DNA of 64,000 nt from NCBI GenBank assembly GCA_937911325.1, contig CALDSD010000015.1, positions 32,883 through 96,882 on the forward strand, read 5' to 3'. Origin of the DNA: an uncultured Neomegalonema sp. Lineage in GTDB: Bacteria; Pseudomonadota; Alphaproteobacteria; Rhodobacterales; Rhodobacteraceae. Numbering within the stretch: the first letter of the stretch is position 1; every line of letters begins with the position of its first letter. A program made the position numbers and the translations under genes. The notes beneath the pieces were generated by a model. It was not told where the DNA came from. It did not search any database and saw only the letters and a program-made list of their open reading frames with translations. Below, in pieces: positions 7,059 through 16,516 of this stretch.

Positions 7059-7481
7059 CTACTGTTTCGCCAGAAGATCGCGGATCTCGGTGAGAAGCTT
7101 CTCCTCGGCGCTGGGCGCAGGCGGCGCGGCCGGAGCCTCCTCTTCCTTCTTCTTGAGCTCGTTGCCCGCCTTGATCACCAGGAACAGGATCCAAGCGACG
7201 ATCATGAACGAGATGATCGCGTTGATGAAAAGGCCGTAGTTGATCGTCGCAGCGCCTGCATCCTGAGCGGCCTTGAGCGACTCGTACTCGCCGCCGCTGA
7301 GATTGACGAACAGGTTTGAAAAGTCGACGCCGCCGGTGATCACGCCAATGATCGGATTGACGACATCTTTGACAAAGCTGGTGACGATCGATGTGAAGGC
7401 TGCGCCGATAACAATGCCGACGCCCATGTCGACGACATTGCCTTTGACGGCGAAATCCTTGAACTCCTGCATCATGCCCAT
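7059..7481 (-). CDS. mscL: Large-conductance mechanosensitive channel MscL
   Basis: MscL is a homopentameric inner-membrane channel that opens under extreme tension and releases solutes on osmotic downshock. The 140-residue protein has the N-terminal amphipathic helix ([15 protein letters not shown]), TM1 with the VGIVIGAAF pore segment, a periplasmic loop, TM2 near residues 85-105, and a charged C-terminal helical bundle after a Pro/Ala linker. GGGAG precedes the ATG at normal spacing. Confidence 0.96.
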   Translation of the reverse strand: MGMMQEFKDFAVKGNVVDMGVGIVIGAAFTSIVTSFVKDVVNPIIGVITGGVDFSNLFVNLSGGEYESLKAAQDAGAATINYGLFINAIISFMIVAWILFLVIKAGNELKKKEEEAPAAPPAPSAEEKLLTEIRDLLAKQ

Positions 7482-7581
7482 AGTCTCAACTCCCTAGGTT
7501 TGCGCCCCTACAATCCCGGAGACGCCGCCTAGCACGTCGTCAAGACAAAGCAACCGATTTCCGTAGCGTCAGCTTGATAAC

Positions 7582-10023
7582 TCAGCTTCGAAGTGTGGCG
7601 CCGGCGGCCTTTTGCACCGACGCCACGATCTTCTGCGCGACGGCTTCGATTTCGTCGTCGGTCAGTGTCTTGGTCTTTGGCTGAAGACGAACCGAGATCG
7701 CGATCGACTTCTTCCCGTCGCCAAGCTGTTGCGCGGCCTTGGGGCCATCGAAGACGTCGAAGACATGGGCTCCGTCGATCAGCTTCTTCTCGGCCGAGCG
7801 GGCCGCGCGAAGAACCGTCTCCGCTTCAATCTGAGCGTCGACGACAAAGGCGAAATCGCGCTCAACGGCTTGAAGATCATGTAACTCAAGCGCCGGGCGC
7901 GCCTTCGACTTCGCTTTTGGGAACGGCGCGGCCTCCAGATACACCGTGAAGGCCACGGCCGGCCCTTTGACGTCCAGGCCCTTGAGCGCCTTTGGGTGCA
8001 GCTCGCCGAACTCCGCCAGCACGGTCTTGGGGCCCAGCTTCAGACGCGCCGAGCGCCCAGGGTGGAAATGGGCTGGCGTCTCGCGATCAAGCATCAGCTT
8101 GTCGACCGGCGCCCCGATCGCGGCGAGCAGCGCCTCGGCGTCGGCTTTCGCGTCGTAGAGATCGACTGGGCGACGCAGCCCGGACCAGTCGCGCGGCGCT
8201 GCATGGCCGGCGCGCACGCCGGCGGCCACATCGCGTTGCTCGCCGGGTTCAGAGCCGGTGAACTCGGCGCCCACTTCAAACAGCCCCACATCGCCAAAGC
8301 CACGCGCCTGGTTTCGCGCGACCGCCTCCAGCAGAGCCGGCAGCACCGAGGGGCGCATGTCGGACATGTCCGACGAGATCGGATTGTCGAGTTTCCGCGC
8401 GGCCTCGCCGCCGCCGAAGAGTTTCGCCGCCTCCTCGGAAATGAAAACGTAGGACACGGTTTCGTTCAGGCCTGCCGCCGCCAAGGCGCGACGGGCGACG
8501 GAGACGCGCTTTTGCATCGGCGTCAGCACGGGTCGGGCGACACCGACATGGATCCGGGTCATCGGTTGCGCCTCGAGCTTGGTGAGCGAGGCGATACGGG
8601 CGATCTCCTCCACCAGATCGGCCTCGCCTTTGACATCCGGACGCCAGGGCGGCGGCGAGACGGTGATCTTCCCACCGCGCCCCGCGACCTTGAACCCGAG
8701 CGCCTTAAGCGTTGCGACCTGCGTCTCTCGGGGGATCTCCATGCCGACCAGGCTCTGCACGCGATCGGTGTTCAACGGGTAGGCGCGGGCGGTCTTCGGC
8801 GGTTTGCCGGCCACGACCAGTTTGGACGGTTCGCCGCCACAGATGTCCAGGATGAGCTTGGTTGCGAGCTCCATGCCCTCTTCGGCGAACTCCGGGTCGA
8901 CGCCGCGCTCGAACCGGTACCGCGCATCTGAATTGATCTTCAGTTTGCGACCGGTCGTGGCGGTGCGGATCGGATCGAAATACGCGGCTTCGATGAAAAC
9001 GTCCGTCGTCTCCTCGGTACAGCCGGAGTCCTCGCCGCCCATGACGCCGCCGATGGCTTCAGGCCGGGCGCCGTCCTGATCACAGATCAGGGTCATCGTG
9101 TCGTCGAACTCATAGGTCTTGCCGTCGAGCGCCAGCAGGCTTTCTCCAGCCTTTGAAAGCCGGACCCTAATGTCGCCTTCGACCTTGCCCGCATCGAAGA
9201 CGTGCAGTGGCCGGGCGCGGTCGTAGGTCATGAAGTTGGTGACGTCGACCAGCGCGTTGATCGGGCGCAAACCGATCGCTCGCAGCCGCGCCTGCAGCCA
9301 TTTCGGGGACGGGCCGTTCTTTACGCCGCGGATCAGCCGTCCAACAAACAGCGGACAGGCTTCGTCTTTGACGTCCGCATCGAGGCTGACCTTGATCGGG
9401 CTTTTGAACGTCCCGGCGACAGGCTTGATCGGCGCAGTCTTGAGCTTGCCGATCCCGCGCGCGGCAAGGTCGCGGGCGACGCCATAGACGCCGAGCGCAT
9501 CTGGGCGGTTGGGGGTGATCGCAATTTCGATCACCGGATCGTTGGCCCCGGCGTAATCGATGTACTTTTCACCGAGAGGCGCATCCTCGGGCAGGTCGAT
9601 GATGCCCTCGTGGTCATCGGAGAGCAGCATTTCGCGCTCCGAACACAGCATGCCATTCGACTCGACGCCTCGGATCTCGCCCGGTTTGAGCAGAAGGTCG
9701 GTGCCGGGAACGTAGGTCCCTGGCGCTGCGAAGACGCCGACGAGGCCCGTGCGCGCGTTCGGCGCGCCGCAAACCACCTGCACTTCTTCGGACTTTCCGT
9801 CCGGACCGTTCGGCCAGGTTTCGACCCGGCAAAGTCGGAGACGGTCGGCGTTCGGATGCTGCTTGGCCTCGATCACGCGACAGATACGGAAAGCGCCGAG
9901 CACGTCGTCAGGGTTCTCGACGCCTTCCAGCTCCAGACCCAGATCGGTAAGCGCATCGGTGATCTCGTCGAGCGTGGCCTCGGTGTCGAGATGGTCCTTC
10001 AACCAGGACAAAGTGAATTTCAT
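7582..10023 (-). CDS. pheT: Phenylalanyl-tRNA synthetase beta subunit
   Basis: The beta subunit forms the alpha2-beta2 enzyme that charges tRNA-Phe. It carries tRNA-binding, B3/B4 editing and B5 domains. The 813-residue length is normal. The ATG at 10023 (MKFTLSWLKDHLD) is the family start; an in-frame ATG 11 codons upstream is less likely. The EMAP-like N-terminal domain is recognisable from the HPNADRLRLCRV segment, the B5 region from FERGVDPEF, and the C-terminal anticodon-binding domain lies near residues 720-813. It is on the same strand as pheS but separated from it by three unrelated genes. Confidence 0.97.
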   Translation of the reverse strand: MKFTLSWLKDHLDTEATLDEITDALTDLGLELEGVENPDDVLGAFRICRVIEAKQHPNADRLRLCRVETWPNGPDGKSEEVQVVCGAPNARTGLVGVFAAPGTYVPGTDLLLKPGEIRGVESNGMLCSEREMLLSDDHEGIIDLPEDAPLGEKYIDYAGANDPVIEIAITPNRPDALGVYGVARDLAARGIGKLKTAPIKPVAGTFKSPIKVSLDADVKDEACPLFVGRLIRGVKNGPSPKWLQARLRAIGLRPINALVDVTNFMTYDRARPLHVFDAGKVEGDIRVRLSKAGESLLALDGKTYEFDDTMTLICDQDGARPEAIGGVMGGEDSGCTEETTDVFIEAAYFDPIRTATTGRKLKINSDARYRFERGVDPEFAEEGMELATKLILDICGGEPSKLVVAGKPPKTARAYPLNTDRVQSLVGMEIPRETQVATLKALGFKVAGRGGKITVSPPPWRPDVKGEADLVEEIARIASLTKLEAQPMTRIHVGVARPVLTPMQKRVSVARRALAAAGLNETVSYVFISEEAAKLFGGGEAARKLDNPISSDMSDMRPSVLPALLEAVARNQARGFGDVGLFEVGAEFTGSEPGEQRDVAAGVRAGHAAPRDWSGLRRPVDLYDAKADAEALLAAIGAPVDKLMLDRETPAHFHPGRSARLKLGPKTVLAEFGELHPKALKGLDVKGPAVAFTVYLEAAPFPKAKSKARPALELHDLQAVERDFAFVVDAQIEAETVLRAARSAEKKLIDGAHVFDVFDGPKAAQQLGDGKKSIAISVRLQPKTKTLTDDEIEAVAQKIVASVQKAAGATLRS

Positions 10024-10186
10024 GTGTTCGCCGCTTTCGGGGAAATCGATCTGCACAGGCGTTTAGCGAATTCCGCCGCGGCGTCCAAGGGGTGTGGACG
10101 CGATCAGGAGCGATGACGCATGTGCGCAGAAATGGCCTTCAGTTCAGAAAGGCGAGCATGCGAGCGACGAGCCTTGCGTCCAGCAG

Positions 10187-10570
10187 CTATTCGTCGATCC
10201 CGCGATAGGTCTCGATCTGCTCTCGCAGGAACCCGCCCCAGTCGACGGTTTCGGTCCAGTGTAGCCAGCCGACGCCGAAGGCCGCCGCGGCGAGCAGGAG
10301 AAAGGCCAACGCCTTTTGCCCGCTCTCTGCGCGGACGCGGTTGGCGCTGCGGAGGCTCCAGAGCCCGATGAGCCCCCAGGCAATGCCGCCGAAAGTCGCG
10401 CCGGAGGCAAACCACAGGTATGTCGAGGCGGTATCGAGCAGCGTTGCGATCGAGGCGAAAACCGCACCTCGGGAGGTGAGCCACCAGATCCAACGGCCCA
10501 ACGTCCAGGTTTTGCCAGCGGACGATTTCTCCTGGAATTTCTGGGCTTCATCCGAAATCGGGTCGGTCAT
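10187..10570 (-). CDS. Small integral membrane protein of unknown function
   Basis: A 127-residue protein with a polar N-terminus (MTDPISDEAQKF) and three predicted hydrophobic segments around residues 35-55, 58-72 and 85-105, ending in an acidic tail. AGGGGGA lies six bases before the ATG, which supports translation. It sits between pheT and a LysE-family exporter gene on the same strand. I recognise no family. Confidence 0.7.
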   Translation of the reverse strand: MTDPISDEAQKFQEKSSAGKTWTLGRWIWWLTSRGAVFASIATLLDTASTYLWFASGATFGGIAWGLIGLWSLRSANRVRAESGQKALAFLLLAAAAFGVGWLHWTETVDWGGFLREQIETYRGIDE

Positions 10571-10590
10571 GTCGTCCCCCTAATCGCGGT

Positions 10591-11226
10591 TCAGCGTTCG
10601 ACGGATTTCAAACCCAGCAAGACCGCAGCGCCGATCAGGAACCCGCCGGCCGCACGTTCGGCCCAGAGCCTCGCCTCGCCCGAGAACCGCTTTGCGAACC
10701 AGTCGGCGCTGAGCCCGTAGGCGGTCAAAAACGCGCCGTCAAAGGCGAGATACGTGATCCCAAGAATGAAGAGCTGCGGCGCGAGCGGCAGACTCGGATC
10801 CATGAATTGCGGCATCAGCGCCGCGAAGAAGACGACAGCCTTGGGGTTTGCCGCCGAGGTCAGGAACCCCTGCAACCACAGCGCTCGCAGGCTCTTTCGC
10901 GGCCCATCGCCAAGGCCCAAGCGATGACCTGACGCACGCAGGATCTGTTTGACCCCGAGCCAGATCAAATAGGCGACGCCGGCCCATTTCACGACGAGAA
11001 AGGCCGTTTGCGAAGCCATGACCACGGCTGCGAGCCCGAGACCGGCGGCCAGAATCTGCAACGAGTTCGCGGTCAGATCACCGGCCATGGTCGCCCATGC
11101 GCGGTCAACGCCATGCGCCATAGAGTTTGACAGCATAAGAAGCTGGCTGGGGCCGGGCGTGCACATGAAAATCAGGATCGTCGCCACATAGGCGAGCCAA
11201 ACGTCGAACGGCACTGAAGCCTCCAC
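10591..11226 (-). CDS. LysE/RhtB family amino acid exporter
   Basis: A 211-residue inner-membrane exporter with about six hydrophobic helices. Family marks are the N-terminal TPGPSQLLM region with the preceding membrane helix, and the GFLTSAANPKAVVFFAALMPQF segment in mid-protein. It probably exports amino acids or related metabolites; substrates in this family cannot be read from sequence. The GTG start at 11226 has only a weak ribosome-binding site. It lies between the glutamine amidotransferase-like gene and the small membrane protein gene, all on the same strand. Confidence 0.88.
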   Translation of the reverse strand: MEASVPFDVWLAYVATILIFMCTPGPSQLLMLSNSMAHGVDRAWATMAGDLTANSLQILAAGLGLAAVVMASQTAFLVVKWAGVAYLIWLGVKQILRASGHRLGLGDGPRKSLRALWLQGFLTSAANPKAVVFFAALMPQFMDPSLPLAPQLFILGITYLAFDGAFLTAYGLSADWFAKRFSGEARLWAERAAGGFLIGAAVLLGLKSVER

Positions 11227-11237
11227 CCGCTGAGTCT

Positions 11238-11993
11238 CTAATGACAGCGAGCCTTCACCATCGCGACCCAGTTACGCAACTCCGTCATTCTTGCGGCGGG
11301 CTGCAGGTCGGACGGCGAAGCGCCCAACCTCTTCGCGGCCTGAGGATCCGTCTCGGCGGCGCGTAGGTCTGCAAGAAACGCGGCGTCCGCACCGCCGCGG
11401 CGCTCGACGGCGTCTGCCGTAAAGGAGAGCGTATACTCAGGGTGGTACTGTGTTCCCCAGAATGACGCGCCGTTCTCCTCGTATGCGACTGCCTGTACGG
11501 CGGAGTGGGCGTTCCGAGCGAGGACGGTCATGCCGTCGGGCACGCGATGAACGTCGTGGGAATGCGTGCAAGGCGCTGCGAACCCGTCTGCGCGTCCCGC
11601 CATCATGGGATGGGTCTTGCCGGGGTCGGTCAGGGTGATCCCAAGCGCGAGACCACCCTCGTAACCGTTTTCACAGTCTCCTGAGCTGCCGCCAAGCAGG
11701 CTCGCGGCGACGTTCATGCCGCAGCAGGATCCGAAGCACGGCAATCCAGCGTCAAAAGCCAGTTTCATCGTGTCGCGCAGGGGCGCCGCTTCTGGGCCAT
11801 CCGTCGACCAGCTGGCGCCCGAGCCGGTGAATGCGACGCCGTCGACGCCCTCAAGATCTTGCGCGCTGATGGGCGACACAAACGGCGCTACGGCTCTTGT
11901 TTCCACGCCGAGGAGCTCCAGCGCAGTCGCATAAGTCGGGGTTTGGCCTGTGAAGCCCGGCGGATCGCTTTCAATTATCAAGATAGTCGTCAT
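11238..11993 (-). CDS. Class I glutamine amidotransferase-like protein
   Basis: A 251-residue stand-alone amidotransferase-fold protein of the GMP-synthase-like group. The nucleophile elbow G-S-C90-C-G and the downstream QYHPEYT (His and Glu) form the expected triad. No synthetase domain is fused, so the physiological substrate is unknown. Relatives hydrolyse gamma-glutamyl compounds. The ATG at 11993 (MTTILIIES) is preferred over an upstream TTG. It is next to the LysE-type exporter gene with an 11-base gap, suggesting a shared transcript. Confidence 0.83.
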   Translation of the reverse strand: MTTILIIESDPPGFTGQTPTYATALELLGVETRAVAPFVSPISAQDLEGVDGVAFTGSGASWSTDGPEAAPLRDTMKLAFDAGLPCFGSCCGMNVAASLLGGSSGDCENGYEGGLALGITLTDPGKTHPMMAGRADGFAAPCTHSHDVHRVPDGMTVLARNAHSAVQAVAYEENGASFWGTQYHPEYTLSFTADAVERRGGADAAFLADLRAAETDPQAAKRLGASPSDLQPAARMTELRNWVAMVKARCH

Positions 11994-12210
11994 GACCGCT
12001 CGCAACCTTTTTCGCGAATCTGCTTCAAGTGATCGCCGGAAAGAAGCTGTATCTGACGGAGCTTTTAAAGAGCGGGCGCCCGTGGTTGTTTCGACACGTT
12101 ATAAGAATTCTGGTGAGTTAGGCTCAGAAAAATCTATGCCACATGGGTGGCTCGGCCGAGCGCAGCAGTGCTGCGGCGCCGCGCTCTTGCTGAATTCAAG
12201 TCGTGTGGTT

Positions 12211-13317
12211 TCAGGCGCTCAAGCCCGCGGCAATCGTCGGCTTATCGAGCACCGAGAAGCCGTAATGCCGCAGCCAGCGCAGATCGCTGTCAAAAAAGCT
12301 GCGCAGATCCGGAATGCCGTATTTGAGCATGGCGATGCGGTCGATGCCGATACCGAACGCGAAGCCCTGCCAGATCTCTGGGTCGATGCCGCCTGCGGCC
12401 AGCACTTTCGGGTGCACCATGCCCGAGCCCAGGATCTCCAGCCAGTCGTCGCCTTCGCCGACCTTCAGCTGGCCGTCTTTCCAGGAGCACCGGATGTCGA
12501 CCTCGGCCGAAGGCTCGGTGAACGGAAAGTGCGACGCACGGAACCGCAGCTCGGCGTGCTCGACCTCGAAGAAGGCGCCGCAGAACTCCTCCAGCACCCA
12601 TTTCAAATTGGCCATCGAGATATCCTTGTCGATGGCCATGCCTTCGACTTGGTGGAACATCGGCGTGTGGGTCTGGTCGTAGTCAGAACGGAAAACCCGC
12701 CCCGGCGCGATAAAGCGGGTCGGCGCGCCTTCGGCTTCAAGCGTACGGATCTGCACAGGCGAGGTATGCGTGCGCAGCACCGACGGCGCGCGCGCGTCGC
12801 CTTCGGCCCGCGACATGTAGAACGTGTCGTGCTCCTGTCGCGCGGGATGCTCCGGCGGAATATTGAGCGCGTCGAAATTGTAGTAGTCCGTTTCGATCTG
12901 CGGACCTTCCTTCACGGCAAAGCCGAGATCCGCAAAAATCGCGACGACTTCCTCGGAGACCTGGCTGATCGGGTGGATCGTCCCCTGACCCGCCGGGGGT
13001 TGGATGCTGCGGGGCTGCAGGGTGACATCCATCCATTCCGCTTTCAGACGCTCGTTCAACGCAGCGTCGGCGATGCCCTCTTTCTTGATCAAGAGCGCGC
13101 CGTGGATGTCGTCTTTCAGAGCGTTGAGCGCTGGGCCCGCGGTCTTGCGTTCTTCAGGGCTCATCTTGCCCAGCTCGCGCATTTTCAGGCTGATTTCACC
13201 CCGTTTGCCGAGCGCCGCCACGCGGATCTCTTCAATCGCCGCCTCGTCCTTGGCTGCATCGATCTGGCTGAGATAACGGGACTTGATCTCGTCGAGCCCT
13301 GAAGCCGCGCCATCCAT
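12211..13317 (-). CDS. pheS: Phenylalanyl-tRNA synthetase alpha subunit
   Basis: The catalytic subunit activates phenylalanine and transfers it to tRNA-Phe. The 368-residue protein has the N-terminal coiled-coil tRNA-binding domain and class II motifs: HPI in motif 1, [10 protein letters not shown] and [21 protein letters not shown] in motif 2, and [14 protein letters not shown] in motif 3. It is downstream of rplT but separated from it by an intrinsic terminator, and upstream of three unrelated genes before pheT. Confidence 0.97.
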   Translation of the reverse strand: MDGAASGLDEIKSRYLSQIDAAKDEAAIEEIRVAALGKRGEISLKMRELGKMSPEERKTAGPALNALKDDIHGALLIKKEGIADAALNERLKAEWMDVTLQPRSIQPPAGQGTIHPISQVSEEVVAIFADLGFAVKEGPQIETDYYNFDALNIPPEHPARQEHDTFYMSRAEGDARAPSVLRTHTSPVQIRTLEAEGAPTRFIAPGRVFRSDYDQTHTPMFHQVEGMAIDKDISMANLKWVLEEFCGAFFEVEHAELRFRASHFPFTEPSAEVDIRCSWKDGQLKVGEGDDWLEILGSGMVHPKVLAAGGIDPEIWQGFAFGIGIDRIAMLKYGIPDLRSFFDSDLRWLRHYGFSVLDKPTIAAGLSA

Positions 13318-13375
13318 GTGTCGTCTCCGGAGTTTTCTTCAAAGCGCGCGTAGCATTTTGGTCGCGCAAAGCAAA

Positions 13376-13403
13376 GAGGCGCGCAGTTCTGACCGCGCGC
13401 CTC
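13376..13403 (-). terminator. Intrinsic terminator after rplT
   Basis: GAGGCGCGC and GCGCGCCTC form a nine-base-pair stem with a ten-base loop. On the minus strand the stem is followed by the T-rich TTTGCTTT. It ends the rpmI-rplT transcript and implies a separate promoter, or read-through, for pheS. Confidence 0.7.
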
Positions 13404-13428
13404 TCGAATGGTCTTCGTCTCAGATGAC

Positions 13429-13815
13429 TTAGGCTGCTTTCGCGGCTGCCGCCTGATCGAGCGCGGATTTCGCTGCTGTGACGATCGCGGCGAAAGCCTC
13501 TGGTTCATGGATCGCAAGATCCGAGAGAACTTTGCGGTCGACCTCGACGCCGGACTTGTGCACGCCGTCGATAAAGCGCGAATAGGTCAGCTCAGGATCG
13601 ATCTCCCGAACCGCGGCGTTGCTCCGCTGGATCCACAGCGAGCGGAAATTCCGCTTGCGCGTCTTCCGATCGCGGGTCTGATACTGCAGGGCTTTCTCAA
13701 CCGCCTGATTGGCGACGCGGAAGACGTTCTTACGCCGACCGTAGTAGCCTTTCGCTTTGGCGAGAACACGTTTGTGGCGTGCCTTCTGGACGACGCCGCG
13801 TTTCACTCGTGACAT
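13429..13815 (-). CDS. rplT: 50S ribosomal protein L20
   Basis: L20 binds 23S rRNA early in large-subunit assembly and in many bacteria represses its own operon. The 128-residue length is standard. Recognisable segments are [18 protein letters not shown], the [10 protein letters not shown] motif and [11 protein letters not shown]. It lies 12 bases downstream of rpmI. infC is not adjacent here. Confidence 0.98.
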   Translation of the reverse strand: MSRVKRGVVQKARHKRVLAKAKGYYGRRKNVFRVANQAVEKALQYQTRDRKTRKRNFRSLWIQRSNAAVREIDPELTYSRFIDGVHKSGVEVDRKVLSDLAIHEPEAFAAIVTAAKSALDQAAAAKAA

Positions 13816-13827
13816 GCTGGCGCCTCC

Positions 13828-14025
13828 TTAATCGTAGGGCAGAAACTGTTTGACGATCCGCTCGTCCGGCTTCGACAGCACGGTGGTGCCGCGTGCGTTC
13901 CGAATGAATTTCTTCGTCCGTTTGATCATGCCGTGGCGCTTCCCGGCCTGCTGGACCTTGATGCGCCCGTTGGCGGTGACCTTGAAGCGCTTCTTCGCGC
14001 CCGACTTGGTCTTCATCTTGGGCAT
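13828..14025 (-). CDS. rpmI: 50S ribosomal protein L35
   Basis: A 65-residue basic ribosomal protein. The start is the ATG at 14025 ([15 protein letters not shown]), the family start; a longer in-frame opening upstream is not coding. It contains the conserved GKRHGMIKR segment. It is co-transcribed with rplT. A spacer of about 250 bases upstream holds the promoter for the ribosomal pair and that of the divergent surface-protein gene. Confidence 0.98.
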   Translation of the reverse strand: MPKMKTKSGAKKRFKVTANGRIKVQQAGKRHGMIKRTKKFIRNARGTTVLSKPDERIVKQFLPYD

Positions 14026-14273
14026 TTTCGTCTCCTCTCGTGCGAGATCACAGACACGCCGCCCCGGCAGCCCAAACTGGCCGGGCGACGTCGAAAGCGC
14101 GCATATAACGGTCTTACCCAGGATGAGCAAGGGGCATCCGGGCTGGCGTCGTTTTTGCTTTCCATCGAGCGCAATTTTGGACTTGAAAAAGTCTCTGATT
14201 TAACCAAAGTTGGGCTTGATTACATCTCGCTGTGTGATATTTGAACACTCAGCATGGATATTGGGGGTTGTAG

Positions 14274-14885
14274 ATGTTTCGCTTTGCGTTCGCTTTGGCA
14301 TTTGCGCTTGGAATTGTTTCGACAGCGGCAAACGCCAGCTCGATCCGCGTCGATGGCGACTACGCCGTTTCGGGTCCGGCGCTGCACGGTTGGGGTCTGA
14401 ATGTGGAGGCGTGGGACCGCACGCCACATTTCGATTTTCATCTGGACGCCCACGAGCACAAGACGGTCAAGCTGTTCAAGATCTGGACGAACGAATGGTA
14501 CGTGAACTACGACGACAAGCATTGGGAATCTCTGAACGTACACTTCTCGTTCGATAGCCTCGATACTTCGGGCACCGTGGAAGGCTATTCGAGGGGCTTT
14601 AAGAACCACTACGGCCAGTACGGGTACGTTGGTTGGGACAACCCACTCGAAATCGCGTTAGAACACGGCGGTATGCTGCTCGTCTCCCTCACGCACGAGG
14701 TTTTCAACTGGGGCAAGCATCACCTGAATGCAGGCTATCACTATGGCTCATATGTGTACGCCAATTTCAAATATAAGCCGGGCGACAAGGTGGAGCCGGT
14801 TCCCCTCCCGGCGGCTCTTCCGCTGATGGCGGCGGCGCTTGGTCTCTTTGGCGTCGCAGCATGGCGGCGTCGCAAGACGGCTTAA
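14274..14885 (+). CDS. Exported protein with VPLPA-type C-terminal sorting signal
   Basis: A 203-residue secreted protein. A signal peptide ends near ANA-S (residues about 1-21), followed by an aromatic and His-rich beta-type domain of unknown function. The C-terminus has the tripartite VPLPA-CTERM layout: V-P-L-P-A near residue 177, a hydrophobic helix, and the basic end WRRRKTA. Such tails are recognised by an exosortase-like transpeptidase for surface anchoring. No exosortase gene is in this window. A strong terminator follows directly. Confidence 0.85.
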   Translation: MFRFAFALAFALGIVSTAANASSIRVDGDYAVSGPALHGWGLNVEAWDRTPHFDFHLDAHEHKTVKLFKIWTNEWYVNYDDKHWESLNVHFSFDSLDTSGTVEGYSRGFKNHYGQYGYVGWDNPLEIALEHGGMLLVSLTHEVFNWGKHHLNAGYHYGSYVYANFKYKPGDKVEPVPLPAALPLMAAALGLFGVAAWRRRKTA

Positions 14886-14910
14886 CAAAGCTTCAAACCT
14901 GTTTTGGAAA

Positions 14911-14939
14911 CCGCCGGCGTCCGTCGGCGGTTTTTTTTT
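14911..14939 (+). terminator. Strong intrinsic terminator after the VPLPA protein gene
   Basis: CCGCCG (14911-14916) and CGGCGG (14925-14930) form a GC-only stem followed by nine T residues on the plus strand. This is a textbook terminator. It also separates this gene from the convergent pyk. Confidence 0.9.
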
Positions 14940-14955
14940 GATCTGTCTCGTGAGG

Positions 14956-16407
14956 CTAGGCGCCCGGATCGGTCATTGGCTCCGGCGTTTCGCCGACTTC
15001 CGCAATCCGCAGAATGTTTGTTGTTCCGGGAACGTTGAACGGCACACCGGCTGTGATCGCCAAGCGGTCTCCGGTGGTGGCGAAGCCGTTCACGGCGCTC
15101 TCCTCGATCGCGACGACGACGGCCTGTCGAAACATATCGACGTTCTTCGTCACGACGCAGTGCGCGCCCCAGAGCAGCGCCATCTTCCGGGCTGTCTTCA
15201 TGATTGGCGTAAGCACCATGATTGGCACCAGAGGGCGCTCTCGCGCCATTCGCCGCGCCGTCGTCCCGGAATGCGTGAAACAACAGATCGCCTTCACTTC
15301 AAGCGTCTCCGCGACTTCGCGCGCCGCGGCGGTGATCGCATCCGAGGGTGTCGGACGCGCCTTTGTGCGCGAGTTCATGATCGTGCTGCGGTAATCCTCG
15401 TCCTGCTCCATCGAGCGGGCGATGTGATCCATCATTTCGACCGCCTCAGGCCCATAAGAGCCGACCGCTGACTCTGCCGACAGCATCACCGCGTCCGCGC
15501 CCTCATAGATCGCGTTGGCGACGTCGGTCACTTCGGCTCGAGTGGGCATCGGGTTATCGATCATGCTCTCCAGCATCTGGGTGGCGACGATCACCGGTTT
15601 CCCGCGATCACGCGACATGCTGATCAGTCGCTTCTGGATCGGGGGGATCTCGGCGATCGGCAGCTCAACGCCCAAATCGCCGCGCGCAACCATGATGCCG
15701 TCGCAAACCTCCATGATCCCGCCGATCCGTTCAACCGCCGCAGGTTTCTCGACCTTCACCATCACCAACGCGCGGCCGCGCACCAGATCATTCGCCTCGA
15801 TGACGTCTTCGGGCCTCTGCACGAACGAGAGTGCGATCCAGTCGACGCCAAGTTTGCAGACGAACTCGAGATCGTCTTTGTCCTTTTCAGACAGAGCGGC
15901 AAGCGGCAGTTCAATGTCCGGGACGTTGACGCCTTTGCGTTCCGAGATCTGACCGCCGATCTCAACCACGGTTGTCAAAAAATCGGCGCCGACCTCCTTG
16001 ACCTTCAATCTGATCTTGCCGTCGTTGACCAAAAGCGTGGCGCCCACGTGCGCCGCTTTGATGATCTCGGGGTGAGGGAGCTGAACACGTGTGGCGTCGC
16101 CAGGCGTCGGGTCCAGATCGAAGCGAAACGTCTGCCCTTGTTCGAGATCAGGCTTGGCGCCCTCTGCGAACACGCCGACGCGCAACTTGGGGCCTTGCAA
16201 GTCGCCAAGGATCGCGATGGGTCGCCCCACCTCCTCTTCGACTTGGCGGATCGCGTTGTAGCGAGCCGTATGGTCCTCGTGGTCGCCATGGCTCATATTC
16301 ATTCGGAACACGTCGACCCCTGCGTCGAAGAGGCGGCGGATCTGGTCTGGCTTTGAGGAGGCGGGTCCAAGAGTGGCGACCACTTTGACATTGCGATGAC
16401 GGCGCAT
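14956..16407 (-). CDS. pyk: Pyruvate kinase
   Basis: The enzyme catalyses the last step of glycolysis, from phosphoenolpyruvate and ADP to pyruvate and ATP. The 483-residue protein has the complete domain set. The N-terminal VVATLGPASS and RMNMSHG, the phosphate- and metal-binding GDLQGPKLRVG, the active-site MVKVEKP and MVARGDLGVELP, and the TQMLESMI segment are all visible. A C-terminal domain with FTHSGTTARRMARERP follows. It is a monocistronic minus-strand gene facing the surface-protein gene. Confidence 0.97.
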   Translation of the reverse strand: MRRHRNVKVVATLGPASSKPDQIRRLFDAGVDVFRMNMSHGDHEDHTARYNAIRQVEEEVGRPIAILGDLQGPKLRVGVFAEGAKPDLEQGQTFRFDLDPTPGDATRVQLPHPEIIKAAHVGATLLVNDGKIRLKVKEVGADFLTTVVEIGGQISERKGVNVPDIELPLAALSEKDKDDLEFVCKLGVDWIALSFVQRPEDVIEANDLVRGRALVMVKVEKPAAVERIGGIMEVCDGIMVARGDLGVELPIAEIPPIQKRLISMSRDRGKPVIVATQMLESMIDNPMPTRAEVTDVANAIYEGADAVMLSAESAVGSYGPEAVEMMDHIARSMEQDEDYRSTIMNSRTKARPTPSDAITAAAREVAETLEVKAICCFTHSGTTARRMARERPLVPIMVLTPIMKTARKMALLWGAHCVVTKNVDMFRQAVVVAIEESAVNGFATTGDRLAITAGVPFNVPGTTNILRIAEVGETPEPMTDPGA

Positions 16408-16516
16408 ATGAACTCCTCCGAATCAACTTTAATATGTCTTTCGGACGATATAGCCCGGCAACCTCGTGCGGAAAACGCAAGATATTGTGCCACTTTACCT
16501 TTGAAGGCCGACAAGC

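Noticed and set aside
11950..13302. Plus-strand open frame of 450 codons opposite pheS
   Set aside because: It is antisense to a highly conserved synthetase gene, with no recognisable domain.
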